Below, one piece after another: positions 1-12,427 of a DNA stretch of 64,000 nucleotides (positions are counted from its first letter, which is position 1; each line of letters begins with the position of its first letter). The position numbers and the translations under genes are program-made. The stretch is from Amoeboaphelidium protococcarum (Eukaryota; Aphelidiomycota; Aphelidea): positions 868,001 to 932,000 of the forward strand of contig JALECJ010000001.1 in assembly GCA_023515745.1 (NCBI GenBank). The letters are read 5' to 3'. Under the pieces are notes generated by a model. The model had not been told where the DNA came from and did no database searches. It worked only from the letters and a program-made list of their open reading frames with translations.

Positions 1-13
1 CAAATCAGCAATT

Positions 14-1661
14 ATGATGGACTCTGTGGGGTGGATGACATTGCCGAGAGAGGTTTAATTACGCATACTATAGTATTGTGATATTAGAAAGAAACTCACT
101 CTTGGAACGGTAGGAAATTAATAATAAGTTTAAATAGTCTTATCACACCTAATAAAGCTCATCCAATATTCGTGTGTAGATAAATAAATAGTTCCATCAA
201 TTGCTGTAAGACGGAGCTGCTTGGAATGAGTTTTATCTATATCAAGAGTGCCTTCTCAAAGCCTTGAAATATCAGTAATTACATCGAATAATTCTCAAGT
301 CTAGTGAGTGTTTAATCAGAGCCGATTTCAGGTAAGTGTATCGTTTAATCATTTCTAGTTCCGAAACGAGTTTGATTGAAACAACGCCGTCTGGTATAAA
401 ATGTAGGGGCTCTTCTGCTGTGAGAATTTCCACTATATTTCATCTGTTTGAATATTGTCCCAATATAAGATGGTTAAATTTACGAGGATGTAAAGAGCTA
501 TCTAAAGAGTTGCACATGATGCGGTATAACTAGATTATCACCACATGGAACCATAGATTAAGCTGGCTGGATCTTGGGTACATACGCGACATCAGTCTGC
601 TGCGGTATTTTCTAAGCTCTTGCAATGGAACTCTGCAATATTTGGACATATCTGGAAATATATTGACCACGACGATAATTGATTTAATCAGTAAGCATCA
701 GTACTTGAAGACATTAATAATGGACGAGTGTGACATATTGGGAGGAGTGTAAACGCCATTGATGACTCCGCGTTTGACTTGTCTAAGTGCTAATGGATGC
801 ACGACTATGAACTTGTCATTGCTTAGCAGTTGCTCTAAGCTCTCTTGCGTTTATTTTAATAATTGTTAGCTCTCTATTAAAGTTGAACAATTGAAATATT
901 TGGCAGCTCTGAGTGAAGTCAAGACTCTGTGTATGGCCGACAATGATTTGAACGATGAACACGTTATAACAATCACGAGCTAAATGCACAATTTGCAGAA
1001 TCTTGATCTAGAGGACAATAATGTTACGGATGATTTGCTGAAGGATATTAGATATCTTGGTTATAGTAAATCACTCGAGACGTTATGCTTATCATCATGT
1101 GCTCAAGTATCGAATTAGGGTGTGATCAGCTTACTAAAGTCGTGTCGGAAGTTGCGCTCATTGGAGTTGAATAACTGTCAATCTATAACTAACGTCCTTT
1201 TAGTTTCCATACTTTAGTATACTGCTGAATCTGCTTAAAACTCGTACACGCAATATGATCTTGTAATCCCTCCTTTACTGTAAACTATTGATCTAACTGA
1301 TATTGTCGACTTGTCTGCCAATTTAATAAGTGCTGTTGTAAATAGTGTTAATCGTTATAGAGGTAGATTGATTTATCAAGATGATACTGATGGATGCATT
1401 ATTTCCGAGTTGAGTTTGAATAATATCCGGTGCAGTTCAAAGTTCTTGGTGGAATCCATGTCTGATGACACGTTGATCAGGTACCGAGTGAATTCTGCCA
1501 CTTCTGATATCACACTGGCAGATGACCATGATAATAAAGATAACGCTACGCTCAATCTTATCCCATTCTGTATTAAGAGCAAATGGGACTGCTTCGTAGA
1601 GCGTGAGTAAGTCGACTAAAAAGAACTTGAAAAGATTCGCAACAAATGTATAATTTTATGA
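14..1661 (+). CDS. F-box / leucine-rich-repeat protein, 3 exons
   Basis: Exons 14-109, 138-331 and 359-1661 give about 530 aa, ending at TGA 1659-1661 with many in-frame TAA/TAG read as Gln. The N-terminus is an F-box (LPREVQLRILQYC, then FHQLLQDGAAWNEFYL after the first intron). The remainder is leucine-rich repeats of the Grr1/FBXL kind, such as LRSLELNNCQSITN and LQNLDLEDNNVTDD. The two introns are only 28 nt (110-137, phase 0) and 27 nt (332-358, phase 2), both GT-AG; removing them restores one frame across the F-box. By family it is a substrate-recognition subunit of an SCF (Skp1-cullin-F-box) ubiquitin ligase; the substrate is unknown. ATG at 14 or 17 could be used. The gene is near-complete, but the promoter lies off the left edge. 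Confidence 0.85.
110..137 (+). other. 28-nt spliceosomal intron (F-box gene, intron 1)
   Basis: Begins GTAGGA and ends AATAG. Phase 0. Without removing it the F-box breaks after KLTLGT; with it removed the conserved FHQLL-W region follows in frame. Confidence 0.8.
332..358 (+). other. 27-nt spliceosomal intron (F-box gene, intron 2)
   Basis: Begins GTAAGT and ends TTCTAG, phase 2. It joins the F-box exon to the long LRR exon. Confidence 0.8.
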
Positions 1662-1739
1662 GGTATGATTGAGAAATTTAAATAAATGGCTTTGCAAGTT
1701 GTAACTGCTCTATTGAAAATTTATATTTTCCGGATCTAA

Positions 1740-4151
1740 TCATTTGCATTGGACTACTTCATCATTGAGACGTTTAACGCGACTAAGAATCTCTTGAATC
1801 TTGCCATTCAAGTTATACTGCTAGTACTTGTAATTTGACTATTGGCTGCTTTCAACTTGATCTTTGCTAATAGCGCGACACGTCTGTTGCCATTTGTCAG
1901 CTTCTGCACTCTTCTCTTACAGTTGACGCTTAAGCTCCATCATCCTCTGCTCCATTTCAGGACCAGACTGTCTTGACTACTCCAAAATATCTTATAGACG
2001 TTCCTCGGCCTTAGCTAGTTCCCTAGATGTCTTTTGCACTTCTGCCTAAAGTGAACTGAGTTATAACTCTTTACTCATACAATCTTGTTCAGCTTGTTAT
2101 AACAGCTTTTAAATCTCTTTCTTCTCAGCATTACTCTGCTCCTACATCTGATTAACACGATCTTCAGATTGCTTAAGACTACGCGTTAGATTAGGAATAT
2201 CCTGCTCAGCCAGCATTTACTTTTCATTTAAAATCTTGGCAAAGGACTCTTTCAGTGCGGTCAACTCAATCATGGTGTTGCTCAACTGTGAGCAAGCCAG
2301 AGATGTTACATCAGGCAAATCTTCATAAGACTCCACCTTTTTAAAGTTAATCAGCGACAACTTTATCCTCTCCAAAAGCAGCTTCTCTCCACCACTTGAT
2401 GATGAAATGCCTGATATCTGGACCTACAACTTACGGATCAGATCTGAATCTTTGGTGCGCTCTTGCCGTTATAGTTCCAAAGTCTATTCCAATTGCTGTC
2501 GATCATTCTACTCTCTGTTCACAACATTCTGCAGCATTTCAACCTCATTCCTCAATTTCAACGATTGTGACTATTCGGATGACGATTGTAGCTTTAGACT
2601 TTGAACTTAGGCAGTTACTTGTTAATAGTCCGCTCGAAATTTGTCCAGCGTCTGATTAGTTTGCATCAATTCCTGGTTAGATTACATCAATTTATCTTTC
2701 GTGAGCTATAACTCAGTGACTATAGATGAGTGCTATCGGTCCAGCATTTAATACGCACCATCAAGCTGAGCATGATCAATCTAGAGTGTTGCATTCTTAT
2801 CTCGCTCCGCGTCCAGCTCCTGACGTAATGCAGCGACTTCCTTTTATAGTTATAACAAATGATCGTCTGCTGATGAAGTAGCTTATACAGTCTATTACTT
2901 GCTGATGTTGTTCACTGACCCGAGTAAATTATCGACACTCTGCTTTTATACAAAAGCCACCTTACTTTACATCGACTCCTCAAGGTTGGGAAATTTATTA
3001 AGCAGCTGGGCGATAAATGCAATTGCGTGATCCTTGTTACCATTGATAATGTCATCAACCGTAATAAGACTGCGCACACCCATCTCATCTGCCATTTAAA
3101 GAGCACACTCTGCTCTTTCACGTACAACGGTGGCGCTTATGTTGGTCTAATACAGCTCTGCTATAAACTACTCATTCTCATGACCGTGTGAGAGTTGACG
3201 CAGCAGATTCATCAGAACTTGACCATCTTTCAAATCACCATTAAAATTGGAGATTTTCAAATCGCAACTGGCAGCATTCAAATGAAAATTCACCCACTTT
3301 AATAGCAGAGTCTCATTGTTGATCTTTGTGACATCTCCTTGACGTTCATTTTCTGTTAGGAGCTGATTAAGGAGCGGGTTCGCCGTAATGTCAACTTTAG
3401 ACAGCAGGCCAAGTTTGATAATCTGCCACGTAAGAGCTAAAATCAGATGAGGAACACCTTTATATACATCTTCTGATCCTATATTGTTCATCTTTACACC
3501 AATCTGCTTTGCACCGCGTAGCATCACCTGAATATTTTCAGTGACATGAGCCTTGGATTTTGGATTACGCTTCATCGCCTTAAAATCAATGCTATTAGGC
3601 ACGACGAAGTTGATAACCTTCGCCAGCAGCCAACCATCTTGGCACGCTTTGAATAAAGCTTCATCACACTCTGGTGGGTGTGTTGGAAGCTCCGGGAATG
3701 TATCAGTGAACAAATGCGCCAAATCTGGGTCCAAATGCGGCATCAGATTCTCATTGATCCATTAACAACACATGGCAGTCTCATCGCTAGAGTAGTAATG
3801 GTATGACTTGGCTTGCAGTGTGAAATCACGCTCATAGTCAGTAGATATCTTCTGTGGGAGAGGAGATATATTGCGAGAGCCATACTGATCGCCGGTCTTT
3901 ACCATAGGACCTTGAACCACCGCAGAGATGCTACTGATCTTCTTTTCATCAAATGCGCGCGAAGATCTCTTATTGTTGTTAGTATAGCTGTTACTACTGT
4001 TAGTACCGAACGCTTACGCCAAGGCATCCATGCTCGTGTTTTTACCCAAGAAGGACTAATCATCTGCTACGGTGGGTTCAAATAAAGTCATTCGCCTATA
4101 ATTGCCATCAGTTGTTTTTGCACTTGTAGGCGTCGCACTGTTTGAAGCCAT
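1740..4151 (-). CDS. fimbrin-type actin-binding domain plus coiled-coil tail
   Basis: 803 aa, single exon; ATG 4151-4149, stop TGA 1742-1740. A serine/threonine-rich N-terminus of about 130 aa is followed by two tandem calponin-homology domains that match fimbrin/plastin ABD1: QDGWLLAKVINFVVPNSIDF, NNIGSEDVYKGVPHLILAL, LLLKWVNFHLNAA, NKDHAIAFIAQLLNKFPNL. From about residue 400 to the end is long heptad-type coiled coil, very rich in Gln (largely UAA/UAG), Glu, Lys and Leu. Canonical fimbrins carry a second CH pair and N-terminal EF hands; neither is seen. A CH-CH plus rod protein is expected to bind and possibly dimerise on F-actin. It sits head-to-tail behind the Cdc20 gene. Confidence 0.85.
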
Positions 4152-4479
4152 TCGATCACCCTGATTCTAGGCTGACGTTGACATTGAGCTACTTCGCTAA
4201 CGCCCAGTCACTCTCATTGGACTTTACACAGCAGAATTAATTTAAGGATTGGTACTATTATCCATAATGATTCAATGTTGTTTATTTTATTTGTTCTATC
4301 TAATTTACAACAAGTTATAAAGTATTCAAGTGATCCGTGATCATAGATGAATGAAATACCGTGACTTGATAAAAATAGCCTTTCTAACCAAGTATAAATT
4401 CTATTGAAGCACAAAGAGAAAATAAATTAAATGCAAATTTTGTTTAATAACGCAGGTATTTTGGTACATCATCACTCTA

Positions 4480-6723
4480 TTATCTTAATAAGGCCCCACC
4501 CACACTAGATCCAGCACCAAAATCGGGACTTGTAGCAGATGTCTTGATCAGACCATCAATTGTGTGAGCCGAGGAGGATGATGATTTCCCCTTGGTCTTC
4601 ACACTCTTGGAATCAAATGCAAACAATTTCCAAAACTTCAAATTTTCATCAGCAGCTCCAGTGCACACCGTCTGTCCATCAGGACTTAGAGACATGTGCA
4701 AGATGCGCGAGTCATGAGCATTGGGCAGATCAATCACCTTCTTGAACGTCGGATACTTCCATATCGTCAAATGGTTCTACGGTGCTCCGGCTTGATCACT
4801 ATATCCATGACTGGACACGATTTCTTTATAACTCTTTGACCACTGCAACGCGGTAACCTATGCGCCAGTGTCTATGGCACCAGTCTTTACATCTGTGGTC
4901 ATATTCCACACATTGATTCTCTTATCAACCACTCCACCACCAGAGGCGAGTAGTCCAGACTGCCATGGACACCAGGCAAGGGCTCTCACAGCACCAGAGT
5001 GTTCCTACTTGGTGAGCCTGGATGAGTTCAAATTACGGACATCCCAAATGTGGAGCATATTGTCATTACCACCAGAGGCTAGCATAGTACCGTCAATATT
5101 CCATTTCAAACCGCATACATCTCCTTCATGATGATCTTTATTCAACGCAGTTATGGAACGGGGAAGTCTGACATCGTGATGAATCAAATTACCATCAGCT
5201 GTGCCTGTGGACAGTAGAGTACGATTCCAATGCATAACACCAATTTTAGCCATCGACTCTGCAACAGTACTATTGATATGGTGTCCTCTGGCACTAGACT
5301 GAACCTGAGGCATCATGCGAACACGCTTCTACTTTTCAACATTAACTAAATGAGTCATCCCTTTAAAGTCACCAACGGAGAGATGGAGTCCATCGGAAGC
5401 CCAAGATACGGAGGAGATATCTTCTTCATCCTCTGTGGTGTACAGCTCACTCGTCTCACCACTGATGGCATTCCATATGTACACGGTTGGGCCGAGGCTT
5501 ATGGCAACAACATTCTAGCAAGACCAATCTAACAGATTCAAGTAATAATCGTCAATAATACCAGGTGCATCTAAAACTTTCTCTGGAGCAGTAGGGATCT
5601 TTCGTCTGGCACTAATGTTCTTCTACGACAGCATAGACTTATTAAGATACTTGGCGCGGATATCCTTCTCGTTCGTAGACATAGCCTTCTTTTACTTTGA
5701 GAAAGACAGCAGACGTTTATCAATAGACATACCACAAGCTTTAGCAAGTTCGGACTGATATGTCAGGTCAGCAGACGTTAAAGTATGTCCGTGGTCAGTA
5801 GACTGTTTACTAACGCTGGTCACATTTGAGAATTGGATCGTCACAGACATGTCTTACTCCACCTACTTCACGCTCTTATTCAGCAGGTAGGATGCAGCTG
5901 CTTGATCATCTTGATTTCTCTGAGGTACAAATCTATCATTGCCATTCACTTGAGAACTGGTCTTCCGTGCAACCTTGGCTCTGTTCCAAGCAGTGGGAGT
6001 ATTTAAGAGGGGATCACGGACCTTCTTAGCAGATGCGGGGCAATTATGACGGCGACGTTCAGCAGACATACTCAAACGGCGCATAGCAGCCTCAATGCAA
6101 AGCCTAGACGTATCCTGAGACTATTAGACTCTAGGGGATATGGATACGGCATTCAACTGCTTTACCAGATCATCATCAACTTGGACAGTGGCGGCTCTGT
6201 TGGTCTTTTTCACTTTAGGTGTCATCCATTGAGGTGGACTATGAGCATCACCGTCATCCAACTTGCGAGGAGTAACATTGTTCAAATTCAATGACCTGAC
6301 TGGAGACTGAGCAAAAGACTTAGCTGTATACACTGACTTCTTCTTGCGATTAAAAGCAGGAGTTTTTATCTAGGTATTTTCATTGTAAGGACTAAAATTT
6401 TCATTACCGGCATCATTGATATCACCAGTGTTATTATTGTTCACACATTCTCGACTGAAACCAAAATCGTACTGAAATTGCGACTGCACTGAAGGAGACT
6501 ATTATTATAACTATTGAATGGGAGAACAGTTCTGACTAGATCTGGATAGTGAACTTCTCTTCCTGAATACCGGTGTATGAGCTGACAATCCTGTGTCACA
6601 TGGAGACACTTGAGACTGACTCTATCTGCCCACTGTATGCTGACTCAACTTGAACGGTGGAGTCTTGATAACATACGCAGGCTACTGCTGAACAGGTGTT
6701 CCAGACTATCGAGAACTTTACAT
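4480..6723 (-). CDS. CDC20: APC/C co-activator, Cdc20/Cdh1 (fizzy) family
   Basis: About 747 aa from ATG 6723-6721. The long N-terminus is Q/S/N-rich and contains a C-box-like DRFVPQR. Next come [20 protein letters not shown], hallmark of the family, and seven WD40 repeats ([46 protein letters not shown]). It activates the anaphase-promoting complex and recruits substrates. The end is odd: the expected C-terminus ALLR, resembling the family's terminal Ile-Arg tail, is followed by TAA TAG, and the first in-frame TGA is not reached until 4156-4158, almost at the next gene's ATG. Either UAA terminates here, or a 29-nt intron (4477-4505) places TGA at 4472-4474. Cdc20 versus Cdh1 cannot be settled by eye. 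Confidence 0.85.
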
Positions 6724-7047
6724 CAGGTTCCTTACTCTTTTATTATTCTTGATTCACACACAAACTAAGATATAATCAAGACTCTACAATAATATAGATG
6801 CTACCACCACACACAAAGTATAACGTATTTCTGTACTCTAACAGTGCGTGCTCTACTGCAACCAAAATTTGAATGAAGAATGAAAAATGACAGAGTTGAA
6901 ACGATCGTTGAAACAACAAGACGAGAAGTGAAACTATTAAGCGCGGTGATCTATCTATACAGGGATTTAAAAGAAAGAGATGTATAAAGTTGCGCAAACG
7001 AAATCTCAGACTTATCTGTTTATAAATTTCAAGAAGGCAAACAGTGT
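6724..7047. other. intergenic spacer (Cdc20 promoter side)
   Basis: 324 nt, AT-rich, between the 3' end of the aminopeptidase gene and the 5' end of Cdc20 (same strand). No gene, tRNA or repeat seen; presumably 3' UTR and Cdc20 promoter. Confidence 0.5.
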
Positions 7048-9627
7048 TCACTAAGTCTTTGGTTCAGCAGGTTTGCAAGATTTAACTTCATCGGATAGCT
7101 TTTACAGGGCCGCTTCCAGTTTCTCAATCTTCTCACTCAACTTCTTGTCCACAGTGCCACCACTCGAAGCTTCCAATCTCTTGGCTTTACGTTCAATCGC
7201 TGGCCATTCCTGATGGGCGCTCAATAATTTGTACTTTCTCACTCTATCTGCACTGGATGAAGACTTCAGAATAGAGAGACCAGATATCGCAGCCTCTTTA
7301 CAGTCATCAACTGGATCTTGGACCACAGCACTTTCTAAAATCTAGATGACATCTCTACGCTTGACTTCACTATCCTGCCAAAACGTGGCTTAAGCGAGGG
7401 CGACAAAAGCATTCGGTCTGGCGTATCTAAACGGCTGTTTGAGAGATTCATTCGGTTCACATACTGTTTTGTACAGAAAGTCAAATGCTTCGCTGGAGCG
7501 ATGATGACCAAGACCACGCAGAACACCTCCGCGAACAAAATTATGCTGTCCTCTAAGGGCATCACTCTATGCAACACTCAGTAACAACTACAAATCCTCC
7601 TTGTTGCATTAATAACCAAAATTCTCATACGCAAATTCCTGGGCGCGATATCCAATACCTTAACGACGAAGCACATGCAATAAAGCAAGTCTAATCTATG
7701 GATGTTTGATCTTGCAAGCTTTAACAATCTGCCACAATGCCATAGGATGTTACTCAGTTTATAACATCTACACCAGAATACTAATAGCCAAAGATGTACC
7801 ATTATCGGCCAAGAATTTGGCGGCTTAAACTCTGACACCATAAAACTTTTCTTACAGGATACATTTAAGCAAAGAGTCACAAGACGACGGATTCAGATTC
7901 TTAATCAATTAATGGTAAGCACGAATTCTAACAGACACATCAGGAGACTTTTCAATCGCGTTCAATAACAGAGTTTGACCAGGATTAAAGTTCAAAGTCA
8001 TGATCAAATCATTTTATGAATCTATTGACACATACGATGGCTTGGCGCTAGACTGCAACTTGACGGTCGCATGCACTTTGTTATCATCAGTAAACGAGGC
8101 AACCGCATTGTAGAAAGAGCCATCCTCGCAGACCACTTTAATCGGCACATCAATGCAAAACAATGGAATTCCAGCCTTATCATCAACTTGAGTTTACTCC
8201 AACGTCAACTTCACAAAGGTAGAATCCGCATCATACTCATAACTTGCCTTCACCGATGGAAATCCTTTAGAGTAGAACCACTGATCAAAGAATTGAGTCA
8301 GATTCAAACCACTAGTAGCTTCCAAATGCTTCCTAAAATCCTCAGTCTCAACAACTTTGCCTGCGAATTCAGCCACATAGTTTCTTACTCCAGTCCAAAA
8401 CGCCTGCTCTCCCACCAACTTTCGCAGCATATGAATACGACACGCACCACCAGGATAAGTGTGATGATCGAACATTGACCAACTGCTCTCAAACTTCCTA
8501 TTAACCATTGGACGTTTATAACACTCGGTCTCTGCAATATAATCCTGGAGATTGATCCACATCTCGTAGCGGAAATCATCTTCAGTCAAATGATCTTGAA
8601 TCCAAACACTCTCCATGTACGTGGCCCAGCTCTCCTTCAACCAGACATGCTCAAAGTGGCGAATGACAAGCAAATCACCAAAATACGTATGCGCCATCTC
8701 ATGAATATTCACAGTATCCATTGCGTGCTTTCTCTCCTTGGCCATCAGTTCATCCATCATAAAACGATCACTCCAGGTGACTAGAGATATATTCTCCATC
8801 GCTCCACCAATGGAATGTGCTGCAACTTGATAATACTTTGGCCACGGAAATTTATATGCCAGTTTATTAGATAGCCACTTGACCATTGACGGAGTCTTGT
8901 CAAAAGATCTAGCGATATCCTGCGGCGTGTACAAGCCTTTAGGTGCAAAGTACTTGATAGGCATACCATCAACTTGACCACCATCAACCTCTTCAAAGTC
9001 GCCCACAGCTATACATACCAAATACGACGGACACAAATGCTCAAGTGACCAGTAAGTAGTCTTCTTCCGACCATCCGATGACAGATCCTCCTTCACAAAC
9101 TTACCATTAGCCATAGAGATCAGCTCAGCAGGGGCAGTGAGAGCAAAATTCAATTTAGATCTCGCCGAAGGATAGTCAACACAAGCAAGCCAGTAGCGAG
9201 CACATTCAGTCTCATGATCAGTAATTGCAAATACAGGGCGGTCCTCGCCATCCAGCTTATTAGAGAAGAACATACCAGAAACTGGATTTCTAACTTGATA
9301 TCTAAGTGTAACTTTACGGACCTCATCGCCTTCAAATGGCTGGTTCCAGCGCAACTTTATCAACTGGCCATCATAGTCAAAGTCGGCTCCATCCACTTAG
9401 AGTTCAGAGAACGAAACACCATTAAGATCTATAGACCTCACACCTCTGCTCAGCGGAGATGATAGAGTGAAGTGATGAGTAACGGTGCACTTCAACGATT
9501 TATCCTGAATATCAAAGTGGACACCTATGCTAATAACTTGACTCTTCAACTTGTGGTCCGGTGCATATCTATTAATCACCCCAGGACCATCTTCAAAAGG
9601 ATTACTTAAATTAAATTTTTGGCACAT
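7048..9627 (-). CDS. M1-family zinc aminopeptidase
   Basis: 859 aa, single exon, ATG 9627-9625; the C-terminus is EPKTQ then TGA 7050-7048, with the codon before the stop being TAG. Substrate motif GGAMEN is present. Zinc site HEMAH at about H309-H313 is followed by E332 in WLKESW (HEXXH-X18-E), so it should be catalytically active. After the catalytic domain comes an HEAT-like helical region and a short C-terminal coiled coil. The N-terminal beta domain starts near residue 30. Family role: removal of N-terminal residues from peptides. There is no clear signal peptide, so it is probably cytosolic. It is divergently arranged with the Crypton (565 nt apart). Confidence 0.92.
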
Positions 9628-10192
9628 TTTTTATACCACCTAGTTTTATTATCTAAATTAACTTGATACGATAATGTTTTTAGTCAAAAACTACTTAGAA
9701 CGGAAGAGTACAGTCGAAGGAGAAGAGAGAGACAGAGGGAGAAACGCAGGCGACAAAGTAAAAGGATGGTGAACACCAAAAATACTATTTAAACTAGAAA
9801 TAAAAATAAACCAAGGACGAGTCGCGAGTTTGCTGGGCGAGTCCCGAGACCGACCGGACCCAATCACACTGAACAAACAAAGCGAGCAAGACTCGGGTCT
9901 CCGTAATTTATCCAGATAAATATCGATTATCTACGGATAAATACTTGTTTCGCTCAGCTTGCTTTCCTAGCTTAATTGTATGTTAGATGCAGAGTTTACT
10001 CTTGACACACCTTGATAATCAACGACTATTTATACAGCTGAAAACAACGATAAATGGAACCTACAATTTAATTTTCTTTAAGAATTTAGTATTGAACTTT
10101 TACATCCCATTTAGTATCCGTCGCTTTATCAACAGTACACTGTATCGTACGTCCCTTTCTCCTTTTTTTCTTTTATTCACTTAACATTGAAA
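9628..10192. other. divergent intergenic region (aminopeptidase / Crypton)
   Basis: Contains a GC-rich block at about 9817-9900 (GAGTCGCGAG, GGCGAGTCCCGAGACCGACC) and near-repeated GATAAATA words at about 9913-9944. It must include the promoters of both flanking genes. No ORF supported. Confidence 0.45.
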
Positions 10193-12427
10193 ATGCCTCG
10201 CATAATTAAACGTCGTAGACTGGATCCGAGTAGTAGTAATTCTGACCACGCTAGAAGTAATTTATCTGAATTGTTATCATCTAGTGATGACTCCGATAGT
10301 AGTGAAGATGAGGAGAATTTAGGTAATACCGGCTCTGAAGCGCAATAGAGTCTTCCTGTGGATGTTGTTTAGATTCTATAGCAATTTTCATCGTAAGCTG
10401 CAGTATAAAGCGTGAATGACGGTAATCTCAGAGTTATGGACTAATTGGTGAATACGAGTATTAGCACGCCATCTGCGGAATAGATATTTAATGAGGTAAT
10501 GAGGGCTGTATAGAACGATGTGTCGCGTAGCACACTAAAGACTTACAAAGGTCCTATGCAGTAGTACTTGGTGTGGTGCAATCAGTAGACTTTCCCTGAT
10601 ATGACTCGTTAATTAGTATCAGAGTAAAAGGTACTTGCTTTCATCCACACAGAGGTTGTTAATAGAGGTGATTTAAGAGCCAATCAAACCAGATCTAGAG
10701 TTGGTCTGAAGACTGTTCAAAATGCAGTCAGTGCTTTAGTTCATCTATGGCAGCATCAAAAGAATCTGAATGCGAACAACTTTCCTCATCCACGTGGGTC
10801 CGCTGTAAAATCCTACCTTAGGTATCTAAAGCGGCAGGAGAACGAAAAAAACCGCAGTGAGTTTAAAGATCGAGCTATTGGAACTGTAGCGGATGGTTAC
10901 ACCAATGATGCTTAGCTGTAATAGTTGGTTGATGTCCTTTTTGATTAGTAGTTTTAGTTTGGACCTGCTTTAAGAATGAGATCAATGATTCTGCTGTCGC
11001 ACTTTGGAATGTTGAGAGGACAGAGTGTTCGAGCGTTCGAGTTTGCGGATTTGACAATGGTCGAAGATAATGGCAACGGTGGTCGCAAAGTTGTTGCATT
11101 GATTCTACTCATTAATAACGGTAAGACTAATTATGTCAATAGATAGGAATACGCGTAAATGACAAGAGCCAGTAATGTAAATATTTGCCCGGTTAGTAGT
11201 TTGGCCGTATATCTGTTTTATCGGTTCAATGTGTCTCAATGTCTGTTTCCAGATTTGTCTATTCCGGAGGAGTGGTTCTAGCATAAAATATTCCCATCAT
11301 CATTTAGGCAGCCAGAGTCTGAATTGTCTTATAATGCCCACAGAGATATGATGAAGAAGGTAATTTCTCTCTCAGGTATCAGTGCATCGAAAGTAACTCA
11401 TCTTACTCGTAAATGTGCCGTCAACTCTGCGTAAGCATAGGAGATAGATTCTGGTCGATTAGCTGCGTAAGGGAGATGGTCGTCTGATGCTCTATCTAAA
11501 TGTTATATGTCTGTTCAATGGGACAATTTGGTTAAATTGGCTGGCTTTAGTCGGAAGTCTTTATATGTCATACATCGCGCCTCTATTACACCTTCTCAAG
11601 AACTATAGATGTTAATTTATCCCTAGCTCAACTCTTACCTGCATCTCTTGGAAGATAACAATTAGACGTTGACCACGAAGCTGTTCATTAAGACGATGCT
11701 TTATCTTAGAATAGTTCTTCTATAGGATGCTGCGTTATTGATGGAGTCCTATCCTTATTTAAGTCTCTGGAATGAACCAGTTTTCTAAACCGATTAATTC
11801 CGATAATTTTCTCAGCAAGTCAAGGCTGCATGTCTGGATGCAGAGTTGTCTGGAAGTGAACTGCTTGATCGTCTGGCGCCTGAGTTGCAGAGAGTTACAT
11901 AAAGTAATTTCGAGGAACTGAAATCTTAACTGAATAGTTAGAGTGCTATGCTGCAGAGCCTTAACAACAGCTTAATGCAGTCTCAGAATACTATATCTGA
12001 TGTACTCCAGGGCAGAACTGCAATCCGTTTGAATGTTGATCAAGGTACCAGCTCTGCCGGCCAGCCCGCACCCAATGGAGGTAATAACGCGGAGGATGAT
12101 GACGCGGAGGTATTGGACTACAAGATGAATAGATCAGTTGTTACAGTGAATACTCTATGGTAGGAATGGACCAGTGGTATTGCTGGCGGCCCTGCAGTGT
12201 AAGATTTGGAAGCTACGTTCGGAACGAAATGGCGTAAAGATTAAACTGAATCCAAATTTTTCAATCGCCGCAGGGTGATTATCGATGAGATTAAGCGCAT
12301 GGTCAATGATAATGTAGCCTCTTGTGAATAGGAAGCTGTCAGGTTGCTCGAAATCAAAAGATCTTCCAATTTGTGGTCTCTTGATAAGTTGATGAAGAGC
12401 ATCAAGTCGCCACACTGGTCTCTTTGA
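10193..12427 (+). mobile_element. Crypton-type tyrosine recombinase element/gene with GCR1_C-like tail
   Basis: One uninterrupted 744-aa frame (ATG 10193, TGA 12425-12427) with dozens of UAA/UAG Gln codons. N-terminal acidic Ser/Asp stretch; SAM-like region from about residue 110; catalytic tyrosine-recombinase core with R275 (MLRGQ), H403-x-x-R406 (HLTR), GRW at 427-429 and Y438 (SKCYMS). The C-terminus (about 650-744) contains W-WTSGIAGGPAV, LEATFGTKWR and FFNRRRVIIDEI, a GCR1_C-type DNA-binding domain found fused to recombinases in fungal Cryptons. Such elements excise and insert by recombination between short direct repeats and lack long terminal repeats. The intact, code-adapted frame means it is either recently active or domesticated. 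No obvious terminal repeats seen. Confidence 0.85.
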
